From Brooklawnia sp050943675 (GTDB taxonomy: Bacteria > Actinomycetota > Actinomycetes > Propionibacteriales > Propionibacteriaceae), in assembly GCA_050943675.1 (NCBI GenBank), contig JBMNPP010000101.1:1-10016 (forward strand): a stretch of 10,016 nucleotides of DNA, written 5' to 3'. The position numbers and the translations under genes were made by a program. Within the stretch, counting starts at the first letter, position 1. Each line of letters starts with the position of its first letter. Of this stretch, positions 1-5,942 are shown piece after piece. The notes beneath the pieces are model-generated. The model was not told the origin of the DNA and did not search any database. It worked only from the letters and a program-made list of their open reading frames with translations.

Positions 1-53
1 TCGACAACGCCTTCCGCTCCATCCCGGCAGCAAAGGATGGCGCGGCCGCATGA
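1..53 (+). CDS. 3' end of an unidentified upstream gene
   Basis: An open frame enters from the left edge and ends at TGA (51-53). Its last residues read DNAFRSIPAAKDGAAA. The stop overlaps the ATG of the next gene as ATGA, the junction style used throughout this element, which is the main reason to believe the frame. Sixteen residues are too few to identify a product. By position, next to a replication ATPase in a phage or satellite, it could be a primase-polymerase or a small DNA-binding protein, but nothing visible supports either. Confidence 0.45.
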   Translation, partial: DNAFRSIPAAKDGAAA

Positions 54-1435
54 TCGCAAATGAAAACCGCCCGGGCGGCGAATCCCGGGCGGTAGCAAGC
101 AACTCTGGACTGGGTGCTTCCGACCAGTATATCACCAAACCAGAGCCAGACGAGGCCAGCGAGCGACTGTTCGAGTTCACCTATCGCGAGGAACTGCGCA
201 CACAGCGAGCCCGCGAAAAGGCCCGCGAAACACTGCGCGCCGAGAAGGCGATCAACCGGCCACTACCCGAGTTGCAGGACCTGGACAACTTCCTGCGAAT
301 GCCAGACGAAGACCCGGCCTACCTGATCGACGGACTCTGGCCAACCGGCGGTCGCGTCGTCCTGGCAGCCCAACACAAGGCCGGCAAGACAACCCTCGTG
401 GCGAACGCAATACGCGCGCTATCCACCGGCGACCCATTCCTGGGGCAGTTCGAAGTTGTGCCGATCGACGGCGAACTGCTGCCCACGGTCACCCTGATTG
501 ATGACGAGTTGGATGAGCGGCAGTTGCGGCGGTGGCTGCGCGACCAGCAAATCCCCGCGATGAACGGAATCAATGTGCTGGCGCTGCGTGGCCAGATCTC
601 GACGTTCAACGTGCTGGATCCTGTCACGCGCAGCCGCTGGGCCGAGGTACTGAGCTTTACTGACGTTCTAATCCTGGATTGTTTAAGGCCACTGCTGGAC
701 GCGCTCGGGCTCGATGAGAACCGGGACGCAGGGCGACTGCTGGAAGCACTGGATGAACTAACCCACGAGGCAGGGGTGAGTGAGCTCATGGTGGTTCACC
801 ACACGGGCCACGAAGGGCAACGCTCCCGTGGCGACTCCCGGATCCAGGATTGGCCTGACGCTATTTGGAAGCTCTCGCTCGACTCGAAAGACGCACCAAA
901 CGGGGACGCGCCACGCTTCTTCAGTGCTTACGGCCGGGACGTTGATGTGACAGAGGAAGAGCTGCGATACGACCCACTGGCGCGCCGACTCAGCATCTCG
1001 GGCAATGGGTCACGCAAGCAGGCCGCTGCTGCACGACTCGACGTCGCCACCAAGGAACAAATCATGGAAATCATGGCTCGGCCGAGCCTGGCCGGTGGTG
1101 TGTCAGGAAATGAGCTTTCAACCCTCACTGGCCGCAGGGATGCCGACTTCACCAAGGCGCGCGATGCGTTGGTTGAGGCCGGCCAAATCACAAAACAGAG
1201 GCGTCCGGGAAGAGGTGGAGGTGCCCTTTACGTGCTGAATAACTCGAAGGTACCGAACATACCGAAAGGTGCCGAACCGGTACGTTCTGAACATACCGAA
1301 CATCCCTTATATAGAAGAAGGGATGTTCAGGAGGTAAGTTCGGACCCGAACCTACCGAGATGCAAAGTGTGTGGGTTTGGGATGAGTGCTGGTGATGGCG
1401 CCACGACCCACCCCGATTGCGGTGATGGCGCGTGA
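50..1435 (+). CDS. RepA/DnaB-type RecA-fold ATPase (replicative helicase-like) with C-terminal winged helix and zinc finger
   Basis: This is a 461-residue protein of the RepA-like (AAA_25/RecA-fold) ATPase group common in actinobacterial prophages and plasmids, where it serves as replicative helicase or helicase-like initiator. A charged N-terminal region (about 35-70) precedes the core. Walker A is AAQHKAGKTT at 106-115. An acidic IDDELDE follows at 150-156. Walker B is VLILD at 206-210. HHTGHEGQRSRGDSR (250-264) matches the conserved segment after Walker B in RepA-type hexamers. Residues about 333-395 look like a winged helix (KEQIMEIMARP, then GNELSTLTGRR). A CxxC...HxxC set (C438, C441, H454, C457) suggests a small zinc finger. 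The stretch 398-436 is a low-complexity linker whose DNA carries repeats and a hairpin (see 1252-1351). The ATG start overlaps the preceding stop, and AAGGA lies 12 bp upstream. The exact role (helicase, loader or initiator) is inferred. Confidence 0.8.
   Translation: MIANENRPGGESRAVASNSGLGASDQYITKPEPDEASERLFEFTYREELRTQRAREKARETLRAEKAINRPLPELQDLDNFLRMPDEDPAYLIDGLWPTGGRVVLAAQHKAGKTTLVANAIRALSTGDPFLGQFEVVPIDGELLPTVTLIDDELDERQLRRWLRDQQIPAMNGINVLALRGQISTFNVLDPVTRSRWAEVLSFTDVLILDCLRPLLDALGLDENRDAGRLLEALDELTHEAGVSELMVVHHTGHEGQRSRGDSRIQDWPDAIWKLSLDSKDAPNGDAPRFFSAYGRDVDVTEEELRYDPLARRLSISGNGSRKQAAAARLDVATKEQIMEIMARPSLAGGVSGNELSTLTGRRDADFTKARDALVEAGQITKQRRPGRGGGALYVLNNSKVPNIPKGAEPVRSEHTEHPLYRRRDVQEVSSDPNLPRCKVCGFGMSAGDGATTHPDCGDGA
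1252..1351 (+). repeat. Direct-repeat and hairpin cluster inside the rep-like gene (candidate origin or late promoter)
   Basis: GAACATACCGAA occurs twice exactly, at 1255-1266 and 1289-1300, within a run of ACCGAA/GCCGAA motifs (1252, 1261, 1271, 1295). The palindromes GTTC-T-GAAC (1284-1292) and GTTCGG-AC-CCGAAC (1338-1351) are built from the same GAAC core. Between them GAACATCCCTT (1298-1308) pairs perfectly with AAGGGATGTTC (1318-1328) around a 9-nt AT-rich loop. The loop region (TTATATAG) is the most AT-rich patch nearby. The encoded peptide is a linker, so DNA function may dominate here. Iterons plus an AT-rich unwinding patch inside a rep gene is a known origin layout (lambda ori lies in gene O). 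A promoter reading (TTCTGA, 17 bp, TATATA at 1308-1313) is also possible. Confidence 0.4.
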
Positions 1436-1911
1436 TCAATTTAATTGCATGCACCGTTGCAGTCTGGTTCGCACTACAGACCCAAACGATGCATGCTTCA
1501 AATTCTTCTTCCAAATCCAAAATCCTTAGGCCCTGCCTAAGGTGTGGCGAGCTGACCGAGCTCAACTACTGTGCAGAACATGAGCCCGAGCCGACCAGGC
1601 GCTACCGAGGGACGGTTGCAGAACATGGCTACGACGGAGCATGGAAACGGCTATCCCGCCGAGCCCGGAGGCTTCAGCCTTTCTGCTCTGACTGCGGGGC
1701 GACCGAGGACCTAACCGCTGACCACTCCCCCGAGGCCTGGCAGCGCAAGGCCGAAGGCCTGCCGATCCGACTTGTTGACATTGATGTGGTGTGCCGGGCC
1801 TGCAACTCGAGGCGCGGCCCAGCCAGGGGGGTGGGGGTCGGGAGGGGCCCGGCTTCGGCCGTAGCCAAGGCAAACTTTCCGTCTCACACTGTGAGACAGT
1901 CGGGGGGGTGA
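1432..1911 (+). CDS. HNH endonuclease (phage packaging-associated)
   Basis: This is a 159-residue HNH nuclease as read from the GTG that overlaps the previous stop (GTGA). A first zinc knuckle is C35xxC38...C47xxH50 (PCLRCGE, YCAEH). The conserved ARRLQPFCSDCG follows, with C85 and C88, then the HNH core: TADHS (D97, catalytic H98) and VCRACNSRRG (C121, C124, N125). HNH proteins directly upstream of the large terminase act with it in genome cleavage and packaging in cos-type phages. The first ~30 residues are hydrophobic, then Ser/Lys-rich, and their DNA is AT-richer than the rest; neither is typical of the family. ATG at 1489 (MHASNSSSKSK) is an alternative start, though it also lacks a clear Shine-Dalgarno. 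The 3' end carries a G-run cluster and a perfect inverted repeat, described separately. No small terminase separates it from the next gene. Confidence 0.85.
   Translation: MINLIACTVAVWFALQTQTMHASNSSSKSKILRPCLRCGELTELNYCAEHEPEPTRRYRGTVAEHGYDGAWKRLSRRARRLQPFCSDCGATEDLTADHSPEAWQRKAEGLPIRLVDIDVVCRACNSRRGPARGVGVGRGPASAVAKANFPSHTVRQSGG
1524..1542 (+). repeat. Short perfect hairpin near the 5' end of the HNH gene
   Basis: CCTTAGGC (1524-1531) pairs with GCCTAAGG (1535-1542) across a 3-nt loop. It lies just inside the HNH reading frame, at the end of an AT-rich stretch (about 1436-1523) that also has two TGCATGC copies (1446-1452 and 1490-1496). It could influence translation of the HNH gene. There is no T-run, so it is not a convincing terminator. 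Confidence 0.35.
1826..1847 (+). other. Canonical G-quadruplex motif in the 3' part of the HNH gene
   Basis: The + strand reads G6-T-G5-TC-G3-A-G4: four runs of at least three G separated by loops of 1, 2 and 1 nt, which fits the standard intramolecular quadruplex pattern with very short loops. It encodes a Gly/Val-rich tail (RGVGVGRG) after the HNH core. A further run of seven G lies at 1902-1908, just before the terminase start. Folding in vivo is inferred. Confidence 0.5.
1881..1897. promoter_or_regulatory. Perfect 8-bp inverted repeat upstream of terminase (operator or packaging-site candidate)
   Basis: GTCTCACACTGTGAGAC is an exact dyad with 8-bp arms and one central base. It lies in the last codons of the HNH gene, 18 bp before the terminase ATG and 4 bp before a seven-G run that also serves as its Shine-Dalgarno. 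The symmetry suits a dimeric DNA-binding protein or a terminase/HNH recognition site, or a short RNA hairpin before the terminase. No partner can be named from the sequence. Confidence 0.4.
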
Positions 1912-1915
1912 GTAG

Positions 1916-3379
1916 ATGGCAGGCCTGAAAGCTGGCCCGAAAGCCAAGGTGACGGCCGCTCCGCTCGACTTCAAGGGGTGGCCTCGTGATCGGGCAGAGC
2001 GACGCATTCGCTTCATCCACAAGTACGTCAAAGTGACCAAGGGTGTCGGTGCTGGCAAGCCATTCCGGCTGCGCGACTGGCAGCAGGAGCTTGTACGTGG
2101 TTCGTTCGCTGATGGTGTCCGTACTTCGCTGGTGAGCCTGCCGCGAGCCAATGGCAAGAGCGCGCTGGCGGCTGCCCTGGCGGTTGCTGAACTGTTCGTG
2201 GGGCCACCTTCGGCGGAGGTGCTGGTCGTGGCCAGCGATCAACGCCAAGCAACCATTGTGTTCAATCTTGCTCGCCGAATGATTGAGACCAGCCCCGAGT
2301 TGGCCGAGCGGGCCCAGATCTACCAGCACAGGATTGTCGTGCCGGAGACCAACGGGACGCTTCACCCGCTGCCTGCCGATCCGGCCGCACTCCATGGCTG
2401 GGATCCGTCGCTGCTGATCATTGACGAATTGCACGTCGTCACGGAGCCCGTCTTTGAGGCTGTCACCAGTGTTGCGGGGAAGAGGCCGACCTCGCTTGTG
2501 TTGGCGATCTCGACGCCTGCGACCTCGCCTGACAGCGTGATGTGGCGACTTGTCGCCCATGGCCGGTCGGGCAGCGATCCTGCATTCTACCTGCGCGAGT
2601 GGGCCGCACCCGAGGGTTGCGCGCTGGATGACCGGGACGCCTGGCAGGCGGCGAACCCTGCCCTGAGCGACTTCCTGGCCGAGGATGGCTTGGCGGCCGC
2701 TGCACGGACCTTGCGCGAGCCAGTGTTCCGGCAGCTGCGCTTGGGTCAATGGGTGAAGGCGTCCGAGGCGTGGCTTCCGTTTGGTGCGTGGGATGCCTGC
2801 GCGACATCGAGCCGCAGGGTCGCCGCTGGTGACCGGGTGGTGCTCGCGTTCGACGGTTCCGCGTCTGGTGACTCGACGGCACTGATCGGCTGCACTGTCG
2901 GACCCGACCCGCTGGTTTGGGTTGAGGCCCTGTTTGAGAACCCCGGTGATCCGCAGTGGCGCGTACCGAGGTCCGAGGTTGACGACGCGATCGATGCCGC
3001 CTTCAGCAAATACGAGGTCGTCGAGCTTGCTGCTGATCCGTGGGGTTGGCGCTCCGAGTTGGAGGCGTGGGCCACCCGCTACGGGGAGCGGCGGGTGATC
3101 GAATGGAACACAGGGTATGCCAAGCGGATGGCCCCGGCCACGGACCGGTTCTATGCCGCCGTGGTTGATCGCAAGCTCACCCATGACGGTGATGCCCGCC
3201 TGGCCGCCCACATTGCGCACTGCGTTGCGAAACGAACGCCGATGGGCGATCTGGTCACCAAGGACAAGCGCGGCTCACCCCGCAAGATTGACGCTGCCGT
3301 GGCAGCCATTGTGGCGCTCGACCGCGCTGCACATCACTCGAAGAAGACCAAACCTAGGAGAGCGGTTTCATTCCGATGA
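1916..3379 (+). CDS. Phage terminase large subunit
   Basis: This 487-residue packaging motor pumps DNA into the prohead and cuts it. In the N-terminal ATPase domain the Walker A-type P-loop is PRANGKS (76-82), Walker B with the catalytic Glu is LLIIDE (166-171), and the coupling motif is ISTPATS (198-204). The C-terminal RNase H-like nuclease domain shows three acidic positions: FDGSASGDSTAL (D313), LAADPWGW (D374) and KIDAAVA (D459). Length and motif order match full-length large terminases, with no frameshift, so the protein should be functional. It starts at ATG 1916, with G7 spaced 7 nt upstream, 4 bp after the HNH stop. Its stop overlaps the portal ATG (ATGA). A small terminase gene is not found next to it in this window, which is unusual for a cos-type system. 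Confidence 0.93.
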   Translation: MAGLKAGPKAKVTAAPLDFKGWPRDRAERRIRFIHKYVKVTKGVGAGKPFRLRDWQQELVRGSFADGVRTSLVSLPRANGKSALAAALAVAELFVGPPSAEVLVVASDQRQATIVFNLARRMIETSPELAERAQIYQHRIVVPETNGTLHPLPADPAALHGWDPSLLIIDELHVVTEPVFEAVTSVAGKRPTSLVLAISTPATSPDSVMWRLVAHGRSGSDPAFYLREWAAPEGCALDDRDAWQAANPALSDFLAEDGLAAAARTLREPVFRQLRLGQWVKASEAWLPFGAWDACATSSRRVAAGDRVVLAFDGSASGDSTALIGCTVGPDPLVWVEALFENPGDPQWRVPRSEVDDAIDAAFSKYEVVELAADPWGWRSELEAWATRYGERRVIEWNTGYAKRMAPATDRFYAAVVDRKLTHDGDARLAAHIAHCVAKRTPMGDLVTKDKRGSPRKIDAAVAAIVALDRAAHHSKKTKPRRAVSFR

Positions 3380-4695
3380 CACAAGAAGAAATGATCAAAG
3401 CACTGAACAACAAACTTGATTCGAGCAGGCCGGAACTGGCGCGGCTCGACCGGTATTGGACCGGTACCCAGCCGGCTGCCTATCTGGCCCCCGAATCCCG
3501 CAAGGCATTGTCCGGCCGGCTGCGCATGCTGGCGGTGAATTACCCTCGGCTGATAGTGGAGGCCCTGGCTGAGCGCCTGGAGGTCGCTGGGTTCCGGGTT
3601 GATGATGAACCGCAGGCCGAACTCTGGGCTGAGTGGCAGCGGCTCGGGATGACCGAGTTGGCCCAGCAGGCGCACTACGACGCACTGATCTACGGCAGGA
3701 GCTTCGCTGTGGTGTGGGCCGATTCCCGTGGCCGGCCGCTGGTCACGATTGAGACACCGCAGCAGGTGGCTGTGCTGCGAGACCCTGCCACACGGCAGGT
3801 CACGGCCGCACTGAAACGATGGACCGACGGCAGCAAGGGTCACGCAATATTGTACCTGCCGGACCGAATCACCCGACTGTCGACGCTGGCGAACGTGACT
3901 GATCCGGCCGCGATCCCGTCGACCGGGTGGCACGCCACCGAGACCTTGGGCAACCCTCTGGGTCGAGTGCCGGTGGTGCCCATCGTGAATCGTGGCAGGC
4001 TGATGGAGGCTGATGGCCATTCTGAGATGCACGATGTGCTCGACCTTGCCGACGCGCTGAATAAGCTGATGGCTGATCTGCTGGTTACCAGCGAGTTCTA
4101 CGCGCGCCCAAGGCGCTGGGCGACGGGCCTGGAGATCATGGAGGACGCCGATGGGCAACCAGTCAAACCGTTCAGCGCTGCACTTGACGACATCTGGCAG
4201 AGCGAAGACCCGGACACCAAGTTCGGGCAGTTCGATGCCGCCCGGCTCGACGGCTACACCGATGCCGCAGCACTGATCACCCAGCAGATCGGCGCGTTGA
4301 CGGGCCTGCCACCGCACTACCTAGGCCTGCATGGTGACCAGCCGGCCAGCGCCGACGCGATCAGGTCATCCGAGGCCAGCCTGGTGGCCCGCTGCACGGC
4401 GCTGCAACGCGCCTTCGGGCGTGCATGGGCGGAGGTCGCAACCATGATGCTCGACATCATGCGCGGCACCGATACCGACGGTCGCGTCGAAACCATCTGG
4501 GCCAGCGCCGAGACCCGCACCCCAGCCCAGCAGGCCGACGCTGCCGCGAAGCTGGTGGCGATCGGGTTGCCGCTGGAGGTCGCCTTGACTGACGTGATGG
4601 GGTACAGCCCAGCCGATATTGAGCGGGTCCGTACCGCACGGCGAGGCGCGGCACTCGACACCGCAGGCCTGAACCTGCGAGAGCTCGAACTGTGA
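3376..4695 (+). CDS. Phage portal protein, SPP1 gp6-like family
   Basis: This 439-residue portal would form the dodecameric ring at one vertex of the head, through which DNA enters and to which the terminase and later the connector bind. Family-like landmarks are NYPRLIVEALAERLEVAGF (55-73), HYDALIYGRSFAVVW (100-114), NPLGRVPVVPIVNR (193-206), FYARPRRWATG (241-251) and IGALTGLPPHYLGL (305-318) followed by DQPASADAIRSSEASL (321-336). The C-terminal part (380-425) looks helical and would form the crown. The start overlaps the terminase stop, with AGGAG about 15 bp upstream; ATG 3391 is a less likely alternative. The stop overlaps the next gene as GTGA. Length is only slightly short of the usual, so the protein looks intact. 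Confidence 0.92.
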   Translation: MTQEEMIKALNNKLDSSRPELARLDRYWTGTQPAAYLAPESRKALSGRLRMLAVNYPRLIVEALAERLEVAGFRVDDEPQAELWAEWQRLGMTELAQQAHYDALIYGRSFAVVWADSRGRPLVTIETPQQVAVLRDPATRQVTAALKRWTDGSKGHAILYLPDRITRLSTLANVTDPAAIPSTGWHATETLGNPLGRVPVVPIVNRGRLMEADGHSEMHDVLDLADALNKLMADLLVTSEFYARPRRWATGLEIMEDADGQPVKPFSAALDDIWQSEDPDTKFGQFDAARLDGYTDAAALITQQIGALTGLPPHYLGLHGDQPASADAIRSSEASLVARCTALQRAFGRAWAEVATMMLDIMRGTDTDGRVETIWASAETRTPAQQADAAAKLVAIGLPLEVALTDVMGYSPADIERVRTARRGAALDTAGLNLRELEL

Positions 4696-5279
4696 CCTAC
4701 ACCGACACCCTGGCGCGGCTGGCGAAGACCAGCGAGGAAGGCGCTGCCCGGCTGTGGGGGTTGTGCGAGCGCGGCACGATCACCCCGGCCGAGTTCAACG
4801 AGGTGGCCAGCGACTACCTGCTGGCCGTTCGCGACCAGGGAGCCAACACCGCCAGCGTGGCCTTCAGAAACTGGCTTGAAGAGCGGACCGGGGTTGAACA
4901 GGCCGCCCAGATCCCACCGCTGCCGGATGACCTGGAGCGGCTGCGCATTGCACTGCGCAAGATTGTGGGCGGTGATGGTGACATTGCCATGAGGCTGGCC
5001 CGACTGGCCGGCAATGAGGCACTGGACGCGGCCGCCGGCGAACTGGCTCGCCAGCTACAAACCAGCGCTCGGGTGAGTGGCTGGCGACGAAAGCTCGAAC
5101 CTGACGCATGCCAGCTTTGCACTTGGTGGTGGCGCAACGGCCGCATCTTCCAGGCCGACCACCCAATGCCCCGCCACGTCGGCTGTGGCTGCCACCAACA
5201 ACCCGTGTTCCGGGAACTGACAGACAACTACCAGACCGCCGACCAGGCCAAGAAGGCCTCGAAGAGGAAGAGAAGATGA
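4692..5279 (+). CDS. MuF-like minor head protein
   Basis: This 195-residue protein follows the portal, where MuF-type (SPP1 gp7-like) minor capsid proteins usually sit. These bind the portal and are packaged in the head in a few copies. The N-terminal two thirds are helical and rich in Ala/Leu/Glu. The C-terminal part holds the recognisable Cys/His signature: EPDACQLCTWWWRNGRIF (C140, C143), then FQADHPMPRHVGCGC (H157, H162, C165, C167), likely a metal-binding fold as in MuF C-termini. The last 15 residues are strongly basic (KKASKRKRR). The GTG start (4692) overlaps the portal stop and the stop overlaps the scaffold ATG, so it is coupled on both sides. No toxin domain is fused to the C-terminus, unlike some MuF polymorphic-toxin proteins. 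Confidence 0.78.
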   Translation: MTYTDTLARLAKTSEEGAARLWGLCERGTITPAEFNEVASDYLLAVRDQGANTASVAFRNWLEERTGVEQAAQIPPLPDDLERLRIALRKIVGGDGDIAMRLARLAGNEALDAAAGELARQLQTSARVSGWRRKLEPDACQLCTWWWRNGRIFQADHPMPRHVGCGCHQQPVFRELTDNYQTADQAKKASKRKRR

Positions 5280-5695
5280 CCGACACCAATACCGCACCCG
5301 AAATCGAGCCCACCGACACCCCAGACACCCCACCAGAGGCCCCAGAATCGACGGAGACGCCCGAACAGGCCACAGACACATTCCCCCGCGAATACGTCGA
5401 ACAACTGCGCAGAGAGGCCGCTGAGGCCCGCGTGAGAGCAAAGCGCGCAGACGACCTGGCCCAGGCGCTATTCGTGTCCCGAGTCGCCGCAACAGGCCGG
5501 CTGGCCGACCCCAACGACCTGCCCTACGACGAGGCAATCCTTGACGACCCAGCCAAGCTGGATGCCGCCATCGATGAACTGTTGGACGCGCACCCGCACT
5601 ACGCCACCCGCACCCCGCGAGGCGACATCGGACAGGGACCGACCCCCGAACCGGCAGGGGTTGACCTGGCCGCGATCCTGCGAGCTGGCGCGTGA
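5276..5695 (+). CDS. Capsid scaffolding protein
   Basis: This 139-residue protein lies directly before the capsid genes and has the composition of a scaffold. It has an acidic, Pro/Thr-rich N-terminus (about 1-36), a charged helix likely to form a coiled coil (FPREYVEQLRREAAEARVRA, 36-55), a middle block (VAATGRLADPNDLPYDEAIL) and a C-terminal RTPRGDIGQGP, both of which look typical of actinophage scaffolds. Scaffolds assemble with the capsid protein and are removed before packaging. No separate prohead protease is seen, as in many phages whose scaffold exits intact. The start chosen is ATG 5276 overlapping the previous stop; a longer in-frame extension would overlap the MuF-like gene heavily and is rejected. 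AAGAGGAAG precedes the start. Confidence 0.82.
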   Translation: MTDTNTAPEIEPTDTPDTPPEAPESTETPEQATDTFPREYVEQLRREAAEARVRAKRADDLAQALFVSRVAATGRLADPNDLPYDEAILDDPAKLDAAIDELLDAHPHYATRTPRGDIGQGPTPEPAGVDLAAILRAGA

Positions 5696-5832
5696 ACACC
5701 ACAGACGCGCTGGAAAACCTGCTGCATGAAATTGTGGCCCGCCTGAGCGACATCCACTGGGCGCTGATCGAGATCCGCGACCAAGGCTACGACGACACGC
5801 CAGACGACGACTCTGCAGAAGATACCCCCTAG
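5692..5832 (+). CDS. 46-residue acidic hypothetical protein
   Basis: This short ORF starts with GTG overlapping the scaffold stop (GTGA) and ends at TAG 5830-5832. Its N-terminal half would form one amphipathic helix (ALENLLHEIVARLSDIHWAL). The tail is acidic and disordered-looking (GYDDTPDDDSAEDTP). The coupled start is the main support. The stop codon lies within the first hairpin of the capsid leader. Small acidic ORFs at this position in phage head operons have no firm function; a minor head or decoration role is possible but unsupported. Confidence 0.55.
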   Translation: MNTTDALENLLHEIVARLSDIHWALIEIRDQGYDDTPDDDSAEDTP

Positions 5833-5942
5833 GGGTATACTCAGGGGTGAGCCGGGGGCTGATCCAACCGGGCTCACTCCTCCCGAGTCCTGGCGGCTGG
5901 GCGATTCCAACCCTTTCTACCCAGTCGTCAGGACTTCTCAAT
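5822..5942 (+). promoter_or_regulatory. Structured leader of the capsid gene: three hairpins, the last covering the Shine-Dalgarno
   Basis: Three stem-loops can form in series. Stem 1: ATACCCC (5822-5828) with GGGGTAT (5832-5838). Stem 2: AGGGGTGAGCC (5843-5853) with GGCTCACTCCT (5871-5881), 11 bp with one G-U. Stem 3: AGTCCTGGCGGCTGGG (5886-5901) with CCCAGTCGTCAGGACT (5920-5935), 16 continuous pairs with two G-U and an 18-nt loop. The likely capsid ribosome site AGGA (5930-5933) lies in the 3' arm of stem 3, 9 nt before the ATG. Folding could therefore control capsid translation or set capsid mRNA stability. A TATACT (5836-5841) resembles a -10 box but has no clear -35. This is the only sizeable gap inside the head operon. 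Confidence 0.6.

Noticed and set aside
1562..3220. Long open frame on the - strand opposite HNH and terminase.
   Set aside because: It lies antisense to two clearly recognised genes, has a low-complexity Arg/Pro/Gly composition, and is what GC-rich codon bias produces by chance.
3334..4317. Open frame on the - strand opposite the portal gene.
   Set aside because: It is antisense to a full-length portal and has a His/Gln/Arg-rich composition typical of spurious frames.
5108..5275. In-frame upstream extension of the scaffold gene.
   Set aside because: It overlaps the MuF-like gene by most of its C-terminal domain; ATG 5276 has the ATGA coupling and a scaffold-like N-terminus.
5836..5841. TATACT as the -10 box of a dedicated capsid promoter.
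   Set aside because: No acceptable -35 lies 16-18 bp upstream, and the motif is part of the hairpin 1 region, so it is only mentioned in the leader entry.
5847..5942. In-frame upstream extension of the capsid gene to ATG 5847.
   Set aside because: It would translate the hairpin leader; the Shine-Dalgarno and capsid-like N-terminus both fit ATG 5943.
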